DNA from: Tamaricihabitans halophyticus
Lineage (GTDB): Bacteria > Actinomycetota > Actinomycetes > Mycobacteriales > Pseudonocardiaceae
Direction of reading: 5' to 3'
Length of the DNA: 64,000 nt
NCBI RefSeq assembly: GCF_004340875.1
Contig: NZ_SLXQ01000002.1
Coordinates: 1 to 64,000, forward strand
Part shown: positions 56,378-64,000 of the stretch, one piece after another
Position numbering within the stretch: the stretch's first letter is position 1
Layout: each line of letters starts with the position of its first letter
Notes under the pieces: model-generated
What the model was told of the DNA's origin: nothing
Database searches by the model: none
What the model saw: only the letters and a program-made list of their open reading frames with translations
Translations under genes and position numbers: made by a program

Positions 56378-56953
56378 TTATCGGTGAGCCGGTTTACGGG
56401 CGGACCAGCGCAGTCGGTTGTTCAGCACGGTGGTCCGGATCTCGGTGAACCCGGCGGCTCGTAACCGGTCGGGCAGCGTGGCCGGGTCCAGCGGGTTATA
56501 GGTATCGCCGAGGTGGATCAGCCGAAAGCGCGCTCCGGGCGCGCCGTCACTGCCCGCGAACTGGCCGCCTGCTCGGAGCACCCGGCATGCCTCGGCGAAC
56601 AACGCGTCCTGCGCCCGTGCCGTCGGTACGTGGTGCAGCATCGTGAAGCACACCACCGAATCGAAGGCGCCTTCAGGGAGCGGCATCGCCGCGCCATCGC
56701 CTTCGATGATCTCGGCGTGCTGGTGATACTTCGCCCGCAGTCCTTCGGCGAGCACCGGATCCAGTTCCAGCGCCGTTACCTTGGGTGCCAGCTCCACGAG
56801 TTCGCGGAGGTTGGCGCCGTAGCCGGGGCCGATCTCCAGCACCTTCTCGCCGAGTTCGACGCCGTCCAGCGCCCACGGCAGTAACTGTTCGCGCACGACC
56901 TCTGCCCACGCGGTGGAGCTGCAGCGCTTGCGGTGTAGCCAGTTCATCGCCAT
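56378..56953 (-). CDS. Class I SAM-dependent methyltransferase
   Basis: 191 residues from the ATG at 56953. Motif I VLEIGPGYGANLRELVE near 38, the acidic ALELDP near 61, DGAAMPLPEGAFDSVVCF near 86 and post-I LHHVP near 106 define a class I fold. Likely a small-molecule or lipid methylase; the substrate is unknown. It is divergent from an AraC-type regulator 55 bp away, which may control it. A second start at 56947 is possible. Confidence 0.88.
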   Translation of the reverse strand: MAMNWLHRKRCSSTAWAEVVREQLLPWALDGVELGEKVLEIGPGYGANLRELVELAPKVTALELDPVLAEGLRAKYHQHAEIIEGDGAAMPLPEGAFDSVVCFTMLHHVPTARAQDALFAEACRVLRAGGQFAGSDGAPGARFRLIHLGDTYNPLDPATLPDRLRAAGFTEIRTTVLNNRLRWSARKPAHR

Positions 56954-57008
56954 ACCGGAAACGCTAGGCCGGTCCCGGCTTGGCCGATAGGCGCTATTCT
57001 GCCGAGTG

Positions 57009-57812
57009 ATGTCGCTAATCAGACACGAGCCAGCGCACTGGTCCGACGCGGTACGGCAACAGGCCGGCGCGATGCTGTTCGGCTCGCTCGAACTGCCAGC
57101 CGGCGCGTGGTTTCCGCGGCATACGCACGGGCAGCACCAGCTGGTCTGGGCGGCGCGCGGAGTGGCCGCGGTGAACGTGGCCGATGCCCACTGGCTGCTG
57201 CCGCCGACCAGGGCGCTCTGGCTACCCGCCGGGGTGGCACACCGCACCGGAGCCGTCGGTAAGACGGAGTTACGCGGCATCTACGCCGATCCGGCTCGCT
57301 GTCCGGTGCACTGGTCGGGGCCACGCATGGTGCTTGTCCGGCCGCTGCTGCGCGAGCTGCTGGAATACCTTGCCGACCAGCTGATCGACGATGCCGCTCG
57401 GCAGCGGGCCGAAGCGGTGGTGTTCGACCTGCTCGAACCGGTCACGGTCACGCCGATCGCGGTGCCGCTGCCCACGGATCCCCGCGCGCTCGCGGTGGCG
57501 CGCGCGTTACTCGCCGATCCGACGGATCAGCGCACGCTGGCCGGTTTCGGCAGCGCGGTGGGGGCGAGTGAACGCACGCTGGCGCGGTTGTTCCGCGGTG
57601 AATGTCGGATGGCCTTCGGGCACTGGCGTACCCAGGCGCGACTGCGCGCGGCGCTGCCGTACCTCGCCGAAGGGATGCCGCTGGAGGCGATCGCCCGCCG
57701 GGTGGGCTACCGGACGCCAAGCGCGTTCGTCGCGGCTTTCCGGCGCGCCGTCGGAGTCCCGCCCGGCCAGTACTTCGCCGCCGACACCCGACCCACTGAC
57801 CGCAGTCTTTAG
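57009..57812 (+). CDS. AraC-family regulator with cupin domain
   Basis: 267 residues: a cupin sensor (about 25-105; FPRHTHGQHQLVWAARG, WLPAGVAHRTG) and an AraC double helix-turn-helix (about 165-260; LAGFGSAVGASERTLARLF, MPLEAIARRVGYRTPSAFVAAF). A -10-like TATTCT lies at 56995-57000, only 8 bp before the ATG, so a leaderless mRNA is likely. The stop codon TAG (57810-57812) lies inside the loop of hairpin copy 7. Confidence 0.9.
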   Translation: MSLIRHEPAHWSDAVRQQAGAMLFGSLELPAGAWFPRHTHGQHQLVWAARGVAAVNVADAHWLLPPTRALWLPAGVAHRTGAVGKTELRGIYADPARCPVHWSGPRMVLVRPLLRELLEYLADQLIDDAARQRAEAVVFDLLEPVTVTPIAVPLPTDPRALAVARALLADPTDQRTLAGFGSAVGASERTLARLFRGECRMAFGHWRTQARLRAALPYLAEGMPLEAIARRVGYRTPSAFVAAFRRAVGVPPGQYFAADTRPTDRSL

Positions 57813-57826
57813 GGATCTTGCGGTCA
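57797..57826 (+). repeat. Dispersed hairpin element, copy 7
   Basis: An 8-bp perfect stem (TGACCGCA at 57797-57804, TGCGGTCA at 57819-57826) with loop GTCTTTAGGGATCT. It supplies the last codons and stop of the AraC gene. Confidence 0.85.
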
Positions 57827-57858
57827 CCCGCGGGCGAGCCGGTGGTTACGGTGGGAGC

Positions 57859-58161
57859 GTGCCTCGACGCAACCGCCCGAACCGCTCGCGATCCGCCGGT
57901 ACTCCTGCCCGGCCGACCGCGGCAACCGGGCTGCAGCGCACCGAGTCCGGCCCGGACGGTGACTGGGTCGTGCGGCATATACCCGGTGAGCGGACCACCA
58001 AGCACTACCGTTGCCCCGGTTGTGACCACGAGATCCGGCCTGGCACCCCCCATCTGGTTGCCTGGTCGGCTGATCAACACGGTTCGGTGGACGACCGGCG
58101 GCATTGGCATTCTGGCTGCTGGCAGGCGCGCGCCCGGCGCGGTCCGACCAGGCGCCGGTGA
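57859..58161 (+). CDS. Conserved hypothetical zinc-ribbon-like protein
   Basis: 100 residues, GTG start. Basic Arg/Pro-rich N-terminus, then a short domain with CPGCDHEIRPGTPHLV and later HWHSGCW, a plausible Cys/His zinc site, and an Arg-rich end. Proteins like this sit just upstream of rsfS in Pseudonocardiales as I recall; no function is known. The basic ends suggest nucleic-acid binding. Confidence 0.7.
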   Translation: MPRRNRPNRSRSAGTPARPTAATGLQRTESGPDGDWVVRHIPGERTTKHYRCPGCDHEIRPGTPHLVAWSADQHGSVDDRRHWHSGCWQARARRGPTRRR

Positions 58162-58228
58162 ACCATGCACACCTGGTCGACCGGTAGGCTCGACAGCCTG
58201 CCGGAATGATTTGCGACAAGGGAGCAAG

Positions 58229-58630
58229 GTGACAGCGACCGACCAGGCACGCGATATGGCGCGCCGCGCCGCGGCGGCCGCGGCCGCGAAACTGGCGACC
58301 GACGTGGTCCTGCTTGACGTCTCGGACCAGCTGGTGATCACCGATTGCTTCGTGATCGCCTCCGCCCCGAACGAGCGACAGGTCGGCGCGATCGTGGACA
58401 ACGTCGAGGAAAAACTTCGCGCCGCTGGGCACAAACCGGTTCGTAGGGAGGGCGCCCGCGAGGGGCGTTGGGTCCTGCTCGACTTCGTCGACGTGGTGAT
58501 CCATGTCCAGCACGCCGAGGAACGCTCCTTCTACCAGCTGGAGCGCCTGTGGAAGGACTGCCCGCGTATCGAGTTCGACGCGGAGGCGGTCGTTGTCGAT
58601 GAAGCGGCGGCGGGAGATGGCCAGCCGTGA
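58229..58630 (+). CDS. rsfS: Ribosomal silencing factor RsfS
   Basis: Binds ribosomal protein L14 and blocks subunit joining in starvation. 133 residues, GTG at 58229 with GGAG upstream. Core motifs: VVLLDVSDQLVITDCFVIAS, NERQVGAIVDNVEEKL and GRWVLLDFVDVVIHVQ near 80, with the conserved HAEERSFYQLERLW. The stop overlaps the next gene by four bases (GTGA). Confidence 0.95.
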   Translation: MTATDQARDMARRAAAAAAAKLATDVVLLDVSDQLVITDCFVIASAPNERQVGAIVDNVEEKLRAAGHKPVRREGAREGRWVLLDFVDVVIHVQHAEERSFYQLERLWKDCPRIEFDAEAVVVDEAAAGDGQP

Positions 58631-59250
58631 GCCTGACCCGCATCGTGTTGTGGCGGCACGGCGAAACCGACTACAACGCCGCTGGTCGGATGCAAGGACA
58701 TCTTGATTCGGAACTGACCGCGGTGGGGTGGAATCAGGCTCGGTTCGCGGCCGCCGGCTTGAACCGTTACGAACCGACCGCGATCGTCGCCTCCGATCTG
58801 CGCCGCGCTACCGACACCGCGACGGTATTCGCCGAAGCGAGCGGGATTCCGTTGCGGATCGACAAGCGCTTGCGGGAAACCAACCTCGGTGCCTGGCAAG
58901 GGCTTACCAGCGCCGAACTCGACGCGGACTGGCCGGGCGAGCGGTTGCGCTGGCGGGCCGATCCGACCTTCGCCCCGCCCGGCGGGGAACGCAGGATCGA
59001 TGTGGCCGAGCGAGCGGTCGAGGTCGTCACGGATCTCGATGGTGAGCTGGACGGCACCGTATTGCTCGCGACCCACGGCGGTCTGATCACCTCGCTGACC
59101 GCGCGATTGCTGGGACTGCCGGTGGAACACTGGACCGTCCTCGGCGGCGTTTCCAACTGTCACTGGACCGAGTTGGCCAAGCGCCCGGAGCCGGACGCGG
59201 AGTGGCGGCTGATCACCCACAACACGGGGATCAGCGGCTTCTCTGGGTGA
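58627..59250 (+). CDS. Histidine phosphatase, GpgP-like
   Basis: 207 residues of the phosphoglycerate-mutase-like fold. The catalytic His is in LWRHGETDYN near residue 9, the acid near 84 in LRETNLGAWQG, and the second His in LLATHGGL near 150. The rsfS-phosphatase-OctT order matches the mycobacterial rsfS-gpgP-octT locus, where GpgP dephosphorylates glucosyl-3-phosphoglycerate on the way to methylglucose lipopolysaccharide. That role is inferred from context. Confidence 0.85.
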   Translation: MSLTRIVLWRHGETDYNAAGRMQGHLDSELTAVGWNQARFAAAGLNRYEPTAIVASDLRRATDTATVFAEASGIPLRIDKRLRETNLGAWQGLTSAELDADWPGERLRWRADPTFAPPGGERRIDVAERAVEVVTDLDGELDGTVLLATHGGLITSLTARLLGLPVEHWTVLGGVSNCHWTELAKRPEPDAEWRLITHNTGISGFSG

Positions 59251-59260
59251 GCCGCGCGCC

Positions 59261-59992
59261 GTGAGCACCAACGAGCCCAAGTACCACCTTCTCGTGCTCG
59301 GTGATTCGTTGAGCTTTCACGGGCCGAATGGACCACATGCCGCGGATGAGCCACGGCTGTGGCCCAATGTGGCCGCCCGCGAGCTGGGTGCACGGGTGGA
59401 GCTGGTCGCCGGGTTCGGCTGGACCGCGCGGGATGTGTGGTGGGCACTGATTGGTGACCCACGGCTCTGGGCGCTGTTGCATCACGTCGATGCGGTGGTT
59501 TTCGCGGTCGGTGGGATGGATTCGCTGCCTTCCCCGCTGCCGACCTACCTGCGCACGGGATTGCGATACGTGCGGCCGGACGGCCTGCGGCGGCGCTTGC
59601 GGGCCGGCTATCTTGCCGCGCAACCGTGGCTGGCCCGGGCATTCCATGGGCGGCCGCTGGTGTTGCCCGCGCGGCTGACCGAGCAGTACCTGGACACCGC
59701 GCTGGGCGCGTTGCGGGTGCTGCGGCCGGGGATGCCAGCGGTTGGTTGGCGTCCGGCGGTGCATCGGGCGGCCACCTACGGTTATGTGCACAACGGGTAC
59801 CGGGCGACCGAACGCGCGATCGCCCGTTGGTCGGTGAAACACGACGTGCCGCTCGTCGATATCCCCGCGCTCACCGCCGAGCATGTCCTTGCTGGCGAGG
59901 GAAACGAGGATGGCATGCACTGGGGCTGGTCCGCGCACCGCGCGGTCGGTGGAGCCGTGGCCGCGCGGCTGGCCCGGTTGCTCGGTGATTAG
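59261..59992 (+). CDS. SGNH acyltransferase, OctT-like (diglucosylglycerate octanoyltransferase)
   Basis: 243 residues of the SGNH fold: LVLGDSLSFHGPNGP holds the nucleophile Ser near 18, GGMDSLPSPL near 85 is a block III variant, and the His of the triad is near the end (DGMHWGWSAHRA). In mycobacteria the homologue at this locus (OctT) adds octanoate to diglucosylglycerate in methylglucose lipopolysaccharide synthesis. GTG start 10 bp after the phosphatase. Role by synteny and family. Confidence 0.85.
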   Translation: MSTNEPKYHLLVLGDSLSFHGPNGPHAADEPRLWPNVAARELGARVELVAGFGWTARDVWWALIGDPRLWALLHHVDAVVFAVGGMDSLPSPLPTYLRTGLRYVRPDGLRRRLRAGYLAAQPWLARAFHGRPLVLPARLTEQYLDTALGALRVLRPGMPAVGWRPAVHRAATYGYVHNGYRATERAIARWSVKHDVPLVDIPALTAEHVLAGEGNEDGMHWGWSAHRAVGGAVAARLARLLGD

Positions 59993-60038
59993 CGCGCCGC
60001 TCGGCGCCGGCGGCGCTTCGCGCACGTAGGCTGGCGGT

Positions 60039-60881
60039 GTGCCGGTAGCCGTCGTCACCGATTCCACCGCATACCTGCCGGAGGGCTTTGCCACGCGGCA
60101 CGGGGTGCGGGTTGTTCCGCTGCATGTCTTGATGGATGGCACGACCGGCCTGGATGGCGTTGAGGTAGGCGCGGCTGAGTTGGCCAAGGCTCTCGCCGAC
60201 AAGCGACGGGTCACCACCTCGCGGCCAACCCCGGATGAGCTTGCCGAGGTCTTCGCGGCCGAGCTCGCCGCGGGCGCCTCCGCCGTCGTTTCGGTACATA
60301 TCTCCCGGCTGCTTTCCGGGACGTGGGAGGCGGCCTGTCAAGCGGCCGAACGAGTCGATCCGGCCAGGGTGCGCGTCGTCGACTCGCGGACAACCGGGAT
60401 GGGGCTCGGGTTCGCGGTGCTCAGCGCGGCAAGGGCGGCGGGAGCTGGCGCCACGCCCTCGGCGGTGGAGGCGGCCGCGACGGATACGGCGGCGGGCACC
60501 GCCACGTATTTCGCCGTGGAGACGCTGGATTATCTGCGCAGGGGTGGTCGGATTGGCGCGGCCGCGGCCTTGCTTGGTACCGCGCTTGCGGTGAAGCCGG
60601 TGTTGCACGTGTCCGAGGGGGAGATCGTGCCGCTGGAGAAGGTGCGCACGATGAACCGCGCGGTAGCCAGGTTGGCTGAGCTCGCCACCGCCGCGGCGGG
60701 CGATCGGGAGGTGCGTACCGCCGTGCATCATATCGCCGCATCCGAGCGAGCGGCGGCCTTGGCGAATCGACTGGACGAGGCACTGCCGCGATCACCCGGT
60801 TGCGTGGTGACCGAGTTGGGCGCGGTGATCGGGGCGCATACCGGACCGGGCGTGCTCGGCGTCGTGGTTGTTCCCGTCTAG
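60039..60881 (+). CDS. DegV family fatty-acid-binding protein
   Basis: 280 residues. VTDSTAYLPEGFA near 7 and SRPTPDELAEVF near 65 are DegV signatures; HISRLLSGTWEAA and VDSRTTGMGLGFAV line the lipid pocket. DegV proteins bind a fatty acid and in Gram-positives serve fatty-acid kinase as FakB. GTG start. It follows the OctT-like gene as in mycobacteria. Confidence 0.93.
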   Translation: MPVAVVTDSTAYLPEGFATRHGVRVVPLHVLMDGTTGLDGVEVGAAELAKALADKRRVTTSRPTPDELAEVFAAELAAGASAVVSVHISRLLSGTWEAACQAAERVDPARVRVVDSRTTGMGLGFAVLSAARAAGAGATPSAVEAAATDTAAGTATYFAVETLDYLRRGGRIGAAAALLGTALAVKPVLHVSEGEIVPLEKVRTMNRAVARLAELATAAAGDREVRTAVHHIAASERAAALANRLDEALPRSPGCVVTELGAVIGAHTGPGVLGVVVVPV

Positions 60882-60903
60882 CGCTTCCTGGCGCGCCGTT
60901 GAG

Positions 60904-60931
60904 TTGTCCACATCCCGTCGGACTGTCCACA
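60904..60931 (+). promoter_or_regulatory. Two DnaA-box-like sites
   Basis: TTGTCCACA (60904-60912) equals the actinobacterial DnaA-box consensus, and CTGTCCACA (60923-60931) is one base off, 19 bp apart, in the short gap before comEA. Chance in high-GC DNA is possible. Confidence 0.3.
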
Positions 60932-60983
60932 GAAGTCGGTTTGCTGGCAGCGGGTAGGTCCTCGGGCGTTCTATGTTCGGTTC

Positions 60984-61772
60984 GTGTCCGAAGAATCAAC
61001 GCAATCCAATGGTGGCACGGCGAGTACCCGGTTAGCCGCGCTGACCGAAACGGTGGACCGAGCCGTCGCCGAGCCGACTGCGGTCGCTGAGCGCGCTCCA
61101 CCGTGGCGGGATCGCCTGACCGCACTGGCTAGCCGGTGGCTCCCGGATTTCTCCCGGTTCACCGTGGCGCGACCAGTGGTGTTCGGCGTCCTCGCGGTCG
61201 GAGTGCTCGTGGTGGCACTGCTGGTGATCGTCTTGTTTGGCAATCGGTCCGAGGCTGAACCGCCACCGCGATTGGAGGCTGCCGGGGTGGCCGGGGCGAG
61301 CTCGGCAGCATCGGCAACGGGTTCGGTCGAGCCAAGCGAACTCGTGGTGAGTGTGGTCGGCAAGGTCTCCGAACCGGGGCTGGTCACGGTTTCCGCGTCC
61401 GCGCGGGTGGCTGACGCGGTGGCGGAAGCCGGCGGTGCGCGGCACGGCACGAATCTGTACGCGCTGAACCTCGCCCGCAAGGTCAGTGATGGCGAACAGA
61501 TCTATGTGGGTGTTCCCGTTCCGCCGGAAGCCGCGGCGGAGTCTGATGTGGACTCTGGGGCGTCCGAAGGGGGATCTGGGAAAGTGGACCTGAATACCGC
61601 GACGCTGGAACAGCTCGAAACGCTCAACGGCGTCGGCCCGGTGACCGCCGAGTCTATTCTGGACTGGAGGGAGGAGAACGAACGATTCACCGCGGTTGAG
61701 CAGTTGCGGGAAGTCGACGGGATCGGCGAGGTGCGGCTGGAGAAGCTGCGGGACGAGGTTGTCGTGCAATGA
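60984..61772 (+). CDS. comEA: ComEA-like DNA-binding membrane protein
   Basis: 262 residues: a cytoplasmic N-terminus, one membrane helix (about 68-90), a Ser/Ala linker, an SLBB domain (about 115-175; VSVVGKVSEPGLVTVSAS) and a helix-hairpin-helix end (about 200-262; VDLNTATLEQLETLNGVGPVTAES) that binds double-stranded DNA. It would capture DNA outside the membrane for the ComEC channel encoded next. GTG start; the stop overlaps comEC by four bases. Confidence 0.93.
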   Translation: MSEESTQSNGGTASTRLAALTETVDRAVAEPTAVAERAPPWRDRLTALASRWLPDFSRFTVARPVVFGVLAVGVLVVALLVIVLFGNRSEAEPPPRLEAAGVAGASSAASATGSVEPSELVVSVVGKVSEPGLVTVSASARVADAVAEAGGARHGTNLYALNLARKVSDGEQIYVGVPVPPEAAAESDVDSGASEGGSGKVDLNTATLEQLETLNGVGPVTAESILDWREENERFTAVEQLREVDGIGEVRLEKLRDEVVVQ

Positions 61773-64000
61773 CGCGCGGCAGCCCGAGCGCTGGTCAAAG
61801 AAGATCCCGGGATTCGTTGTTCAGCGTGTCGGCGGCCACCACGGCACAGCGTCACGATCTTGGTTTGCTGCCCTCGGCGATGCTGGTGTGGTCGGCGGGA
61901 CTACTCGGTTTGCTTGGCAGCTGGTGGATAGCCGCGTTGTTCGCGGTAGGCGGTCTACTGCTCGCTGGCTGGTGGTTGCGGGCGGTGCGCCGGCCAGGTT
62001 GGGCGCGGCGACTGGCCCTACCGGGACGTGCTGGCATCTGGGCGCTTGCCGGTGTTTCGGTGCTGGTGCTGCTGTTGCTGGTGCCACAGCTGCGGGCAGC
62101 CGAAGGCGACCCGCTTCGGGAGTCCGCGGCCGCTGGGCATACCGCCACGCTCGCCGTGGAGTTGAATGAACGACCGCGCCCGATATTCGCTACCGGCTCC
62201 GCCGGTGAGCAGGGTGGTGTTCGGTCCGTCGTGGTCAACGCGGAGGTGCAGGCGGCACGGGTGGCCGATGAGCGCGTGCCGACGACCGGCGAGGTGGTGC
62301 TCCTCGCGCCGGCGGAAAGTTGGGCCGAGTTGCTGCCGGGGCAGCGGGTTCGGACCACCGCACGACTCGCGCCGGCCAGGGACGGTGAGCTGGCGGTCGC
62401 GGCGGCCTACGTGCACGAGCCACCACGGTTGCTCGGCGAGGCGCCGGGGTGGCAGCAGGCGGCCGACGCCATGCGCACGGCACTCAGAGAGGCAAGTGGC
62501 GTACTCGACCCCGAGCCGGCCGGGCTGTTGCCGGGGTTGGTCGTCGGCGATATCAGCGCATTGCCACAACGGGTGGTCGAGGAGCATCGGGTGGCTGGGC
62601 TCGCGCACCTGACTGCCGTTTCCGGCGCCAACGTGGCGGTCATCTGTGGTGCGGTGCTACTGGCGTTGCGGGCGATCCGGGTCGGTCCGCGTGCCTCAGC
62701 GATCATCGCCGCCGCGGTGCTGGTGTGGTTCGTGATCCTGGTCGGGCCCGAGCCGAGCGTGTTGCGCGCGGGGGTCATGGGCGGGGTTGGTCTGCTCGCT
62801 CTGGTGCTCGGTAAGGAACGTTCGGCGCTGCCCGCGCTCGCCTTCGCGGTGATCGCGTTGGTGCTCTATGACCCGGCGATGGCCGTGAGCTTCGGCTTCG
62901 CGCTGTCCGTGCTGGCAACCGCGGCGCTGGTGCTGCTCGCGCCCGGCTGGGTGGAGAAGATGGCCGCGCGGGGCATCCCTCGGGGGATCGGCGACGCGTT
63001 GGCGATCCCGGCGGCGGCACAGTTGGCCACCGCACCCGTGCTTGCCGGGATGGCCGGACAGATCAGCACGGTGTCGATCATCGCGAATATCCTGGCCGCG
63101 CCGGTGGTTGCCCCGGCGACCGTGCTTGGCGTGCTCGCGGCTGCCGCCGCGCCAGTCTGGCCGTGGCTCGCCGAGCTACTCGTGCGGCTCGCCGGGCCAG
63201 AGGTGAGCTGGGTGATCACGGTGGGGCGTAAGGCCGCCGGGATACCGGGTGCCGCGATCAGCTGGCCGAGCGGTTGGTGGGGTGGGTTGGCGCTGGCCCT
63301 CGTGGTGCTGGTGTTCGTGGTGCTCTGCCGGTTCCGGCGGCTGCGTACCCTGCTGCTCGCCGCGTTGCTGACGCTGGTGCTGATCCTGGTGCCACTGCGG
63401 GACACGCTGAGCGACTGGCCGCCCGCGCGCTGGTCGGTGCTGTCCTGCGACGTTGGTCAGGGTGACGCGTTCCTGCTGGCCACCGAGCAGCACGATCGAG
63501 CGGTGCTGGTGGATACCGGTCCGGATCCCGCGCTGTTGATGAGTTGCCTGCGCGAGGCAGGCGTCACCCGGATTCCGCTGGTGGTGCTGAGCCATCTGCA
63601 TGCCGATCACGTCGGCGGGCTCGTCGCGGCGCTGGAAGCGGATGCGGTTGGCGCCGTAGCGATCGGCCCTGGCCGTACCCCGCGCTGGGCATGGGAGCAG
63701 GTCAGGGACGAGGCGGCGCGTGCGAAGGTGCCGCTGGTCGAGCTCGTCGCGGGGCAGCGGTTGGGCTGGCCGGGATTACGGATGGACGTGCTCGGTCCGG
63801 TGGCGCCGGTGTCGAACGAGGTACACGCCGAGGCGGCGGGCACCGAGATCAACAACACCTCGCTGGTGATTCGGGCGCATACCGCGGCGGGGCGGGTTTT
63901 ACTCACTGGCGATATCGAACTGGCCGCGCAGGCCGATCTGCTCGCCTCGGGCACCGATCTGACCGCCGAGGTGCTCAAGGTTCCGCACCACGGCAGCAGG
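61769..64000 (+). CDS. comEC: ComEC/Rec2 DNA-uptake channel, 3' end outside window
   Basis: Open from the ATG at 61769 to the window edge (744 codons). It has two N-terminal helices, a soluble OB-like part (about 125-230), the competence channel domain (HLTAVSGANVAVI near 292, then many helices to about 545), and a metallo-beta-lactamase-like domain from about 555 (SCDVGQGDAFLL, LSHLHADHVGG, LLTGDIE, VPHHGSR at the edge). In competence systems it moves single-stranded DNA into the cell, and the nuclease-like domain may degrade the other strand. Actinobacteria keep comEA/comEC even when natural competence is unproven. Confidence 0.95.
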   Translation, partial: MTRGSPSAGQRRSRDSLFSVSAATTAQRHDLGLLPSAMLVWSAGLLGLLGSWWIAALFAVGGLLLAGWWLRAVRRPGWARRLALPGRAGIWALAGVSVLVLLLLVPQLRAAEGDPLRESAAAGHTATLAVELNERPRPIFATGSAGEQGGVRSVVVNAEVQAARVADERVPTTGEVVLLAPAESWAELLPGQRVRTTARLAPARDGELAVAAAYVHEPPRLLGEAPGWQQAADAMRTALREASGVLDPEPAGLLPGLVVGDISALPQRVVEEHRVAGLAHLTAVSGANVAVICGAVLLALRAIRVGPRASAIIAAAVLVWFVILVGPEPSVLRAGVMGGVGLLALVLGKERSALPALAFAVIALVLYDPAMAVSFGFALSVLATAALVLLAPGWVEKMAARGIPRGIGDALAIPAAAQLATAPVLAGMAGQISTVSIIANILAAPVVAPATVLGVLAAAAAPVWPWLAELLVRLAGPEVSWVITVGRKAAGIPGAAISWPSGWWGGLALALVVLVFVVLCRFRRLRTLLLAALLTLVLILVPLRDTLSDWPPARWSVLSCDVGQGDAFLLATEQHDRAVLVDTGPDPALLMSCLREAGVTRIPLVVLSHLHADHVGGLVAALEADAVGAVAIGPGRTPRWAWEQVRDEAARAKVPLVELVAGQRLGWPGLRMDVLGPVAPVSNEVHAEAAGTEINNTSLVIRAHTAAGRVLLTGDIELAAQADLLASGTDLTAEVLKVPHHGSR

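Noticed and set aside
44072-57008. Secondary-metabolite or defence gene cluster
   Set aside because: No core biosynthetic enzyme, restriction, toxin-antitoxin or nuclease-helicase set is present; the genes are transport and central metabolism.

Overview
This 64 kb window is high-GC actinobacterial chromosome. Gene order and content point to the Pseudonocardiales/Mycobacteriales side of the Actinobacteria (inference, no search was run). The block lysA-hom-thrC-thrB-rho-rpmE-prfA-prmC-sua5-wecA-like-atpBEFHAGDC-DUF2550-cobO-murA is classic for that group. A second conserved block, rsfS-gpgP-like-octT-like-degV-comEA-comEC, closes the window. An ectoine-type ABC importer, a NucS mismatch endonuclease, an ethylmalonyl-CoA-type mutase and an Asp-type MurA fit the same assignment.

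Layout. Positions 1-6.6 kb are accessory DNA: a GlxA-like regulator divergent from a small monooxygenase; a lone 3' tRNA fragment with its hairpin; a complete ISL3-type insertion sequence (2232-3670); two lower-GC orphan genes, one of them ending in a G8 tract; a 50-bp perfect palindrome; and a tyrosine integrase fused to a GntR-type helix-turn-helix, which lies against tRNA-Arg(CCG). From 6.8 to 21.7 kb come a metal efflux pump, an ArgS-like protein without a catalytic core (NrtL type), aspartate-family amino-acid synthesis, Rho, L31, RF1 and its methylase, then a secreted protein and a Tat-exported amidase inserted before the tRNA-modification gene sua5. From 21.8 to 31.4 kb lie a WecA-like transferase, an AtpI-like protein and the whole F1Fo ATP synthase.

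From 31.4 to 44 kb are a cobalamin adenosyltransferase, a GH26-like secreted hydrolase, MurA, a TetR regulator with a clear operator facing a B12-dependent mutase, the ehuBCDA importer, a LysE-type exporter, an enoyl-CoA hydratase, a GPP34 protein, a NUDIX hydrolase and NucS. From 44 to 57 kb are a sodium:solute symporter pair, the PEP-dependent dihydroxyacetone kinase dhaKLM, a GT-C type membrane protein, a tandem-duplicated 3-hydroxyacyl-CoA dehydrogenase, a methyltransferase interrupted by an in-frame amber codon, an alanine/glycine symporter and several small enzymes. ComEC runs off the right edge.

The most interesting non-gene signal is a dispersed family of hairpin elements (seven copies between 31.4 and 57.8 kb) at gene 3' ends. 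They share an ACCGC-type stem and, unusually, a conserved loop with the core TTTAGGGATCT. Two copies write the last codons or the stop codon of the neighbouring gene. Other points for follow-up are the 50-bp palindrome over the integrase stop codon, the frame-restoring G tract, the amber methyltransferase, and strong hairpins in the rho leader and between atpD and atpC.
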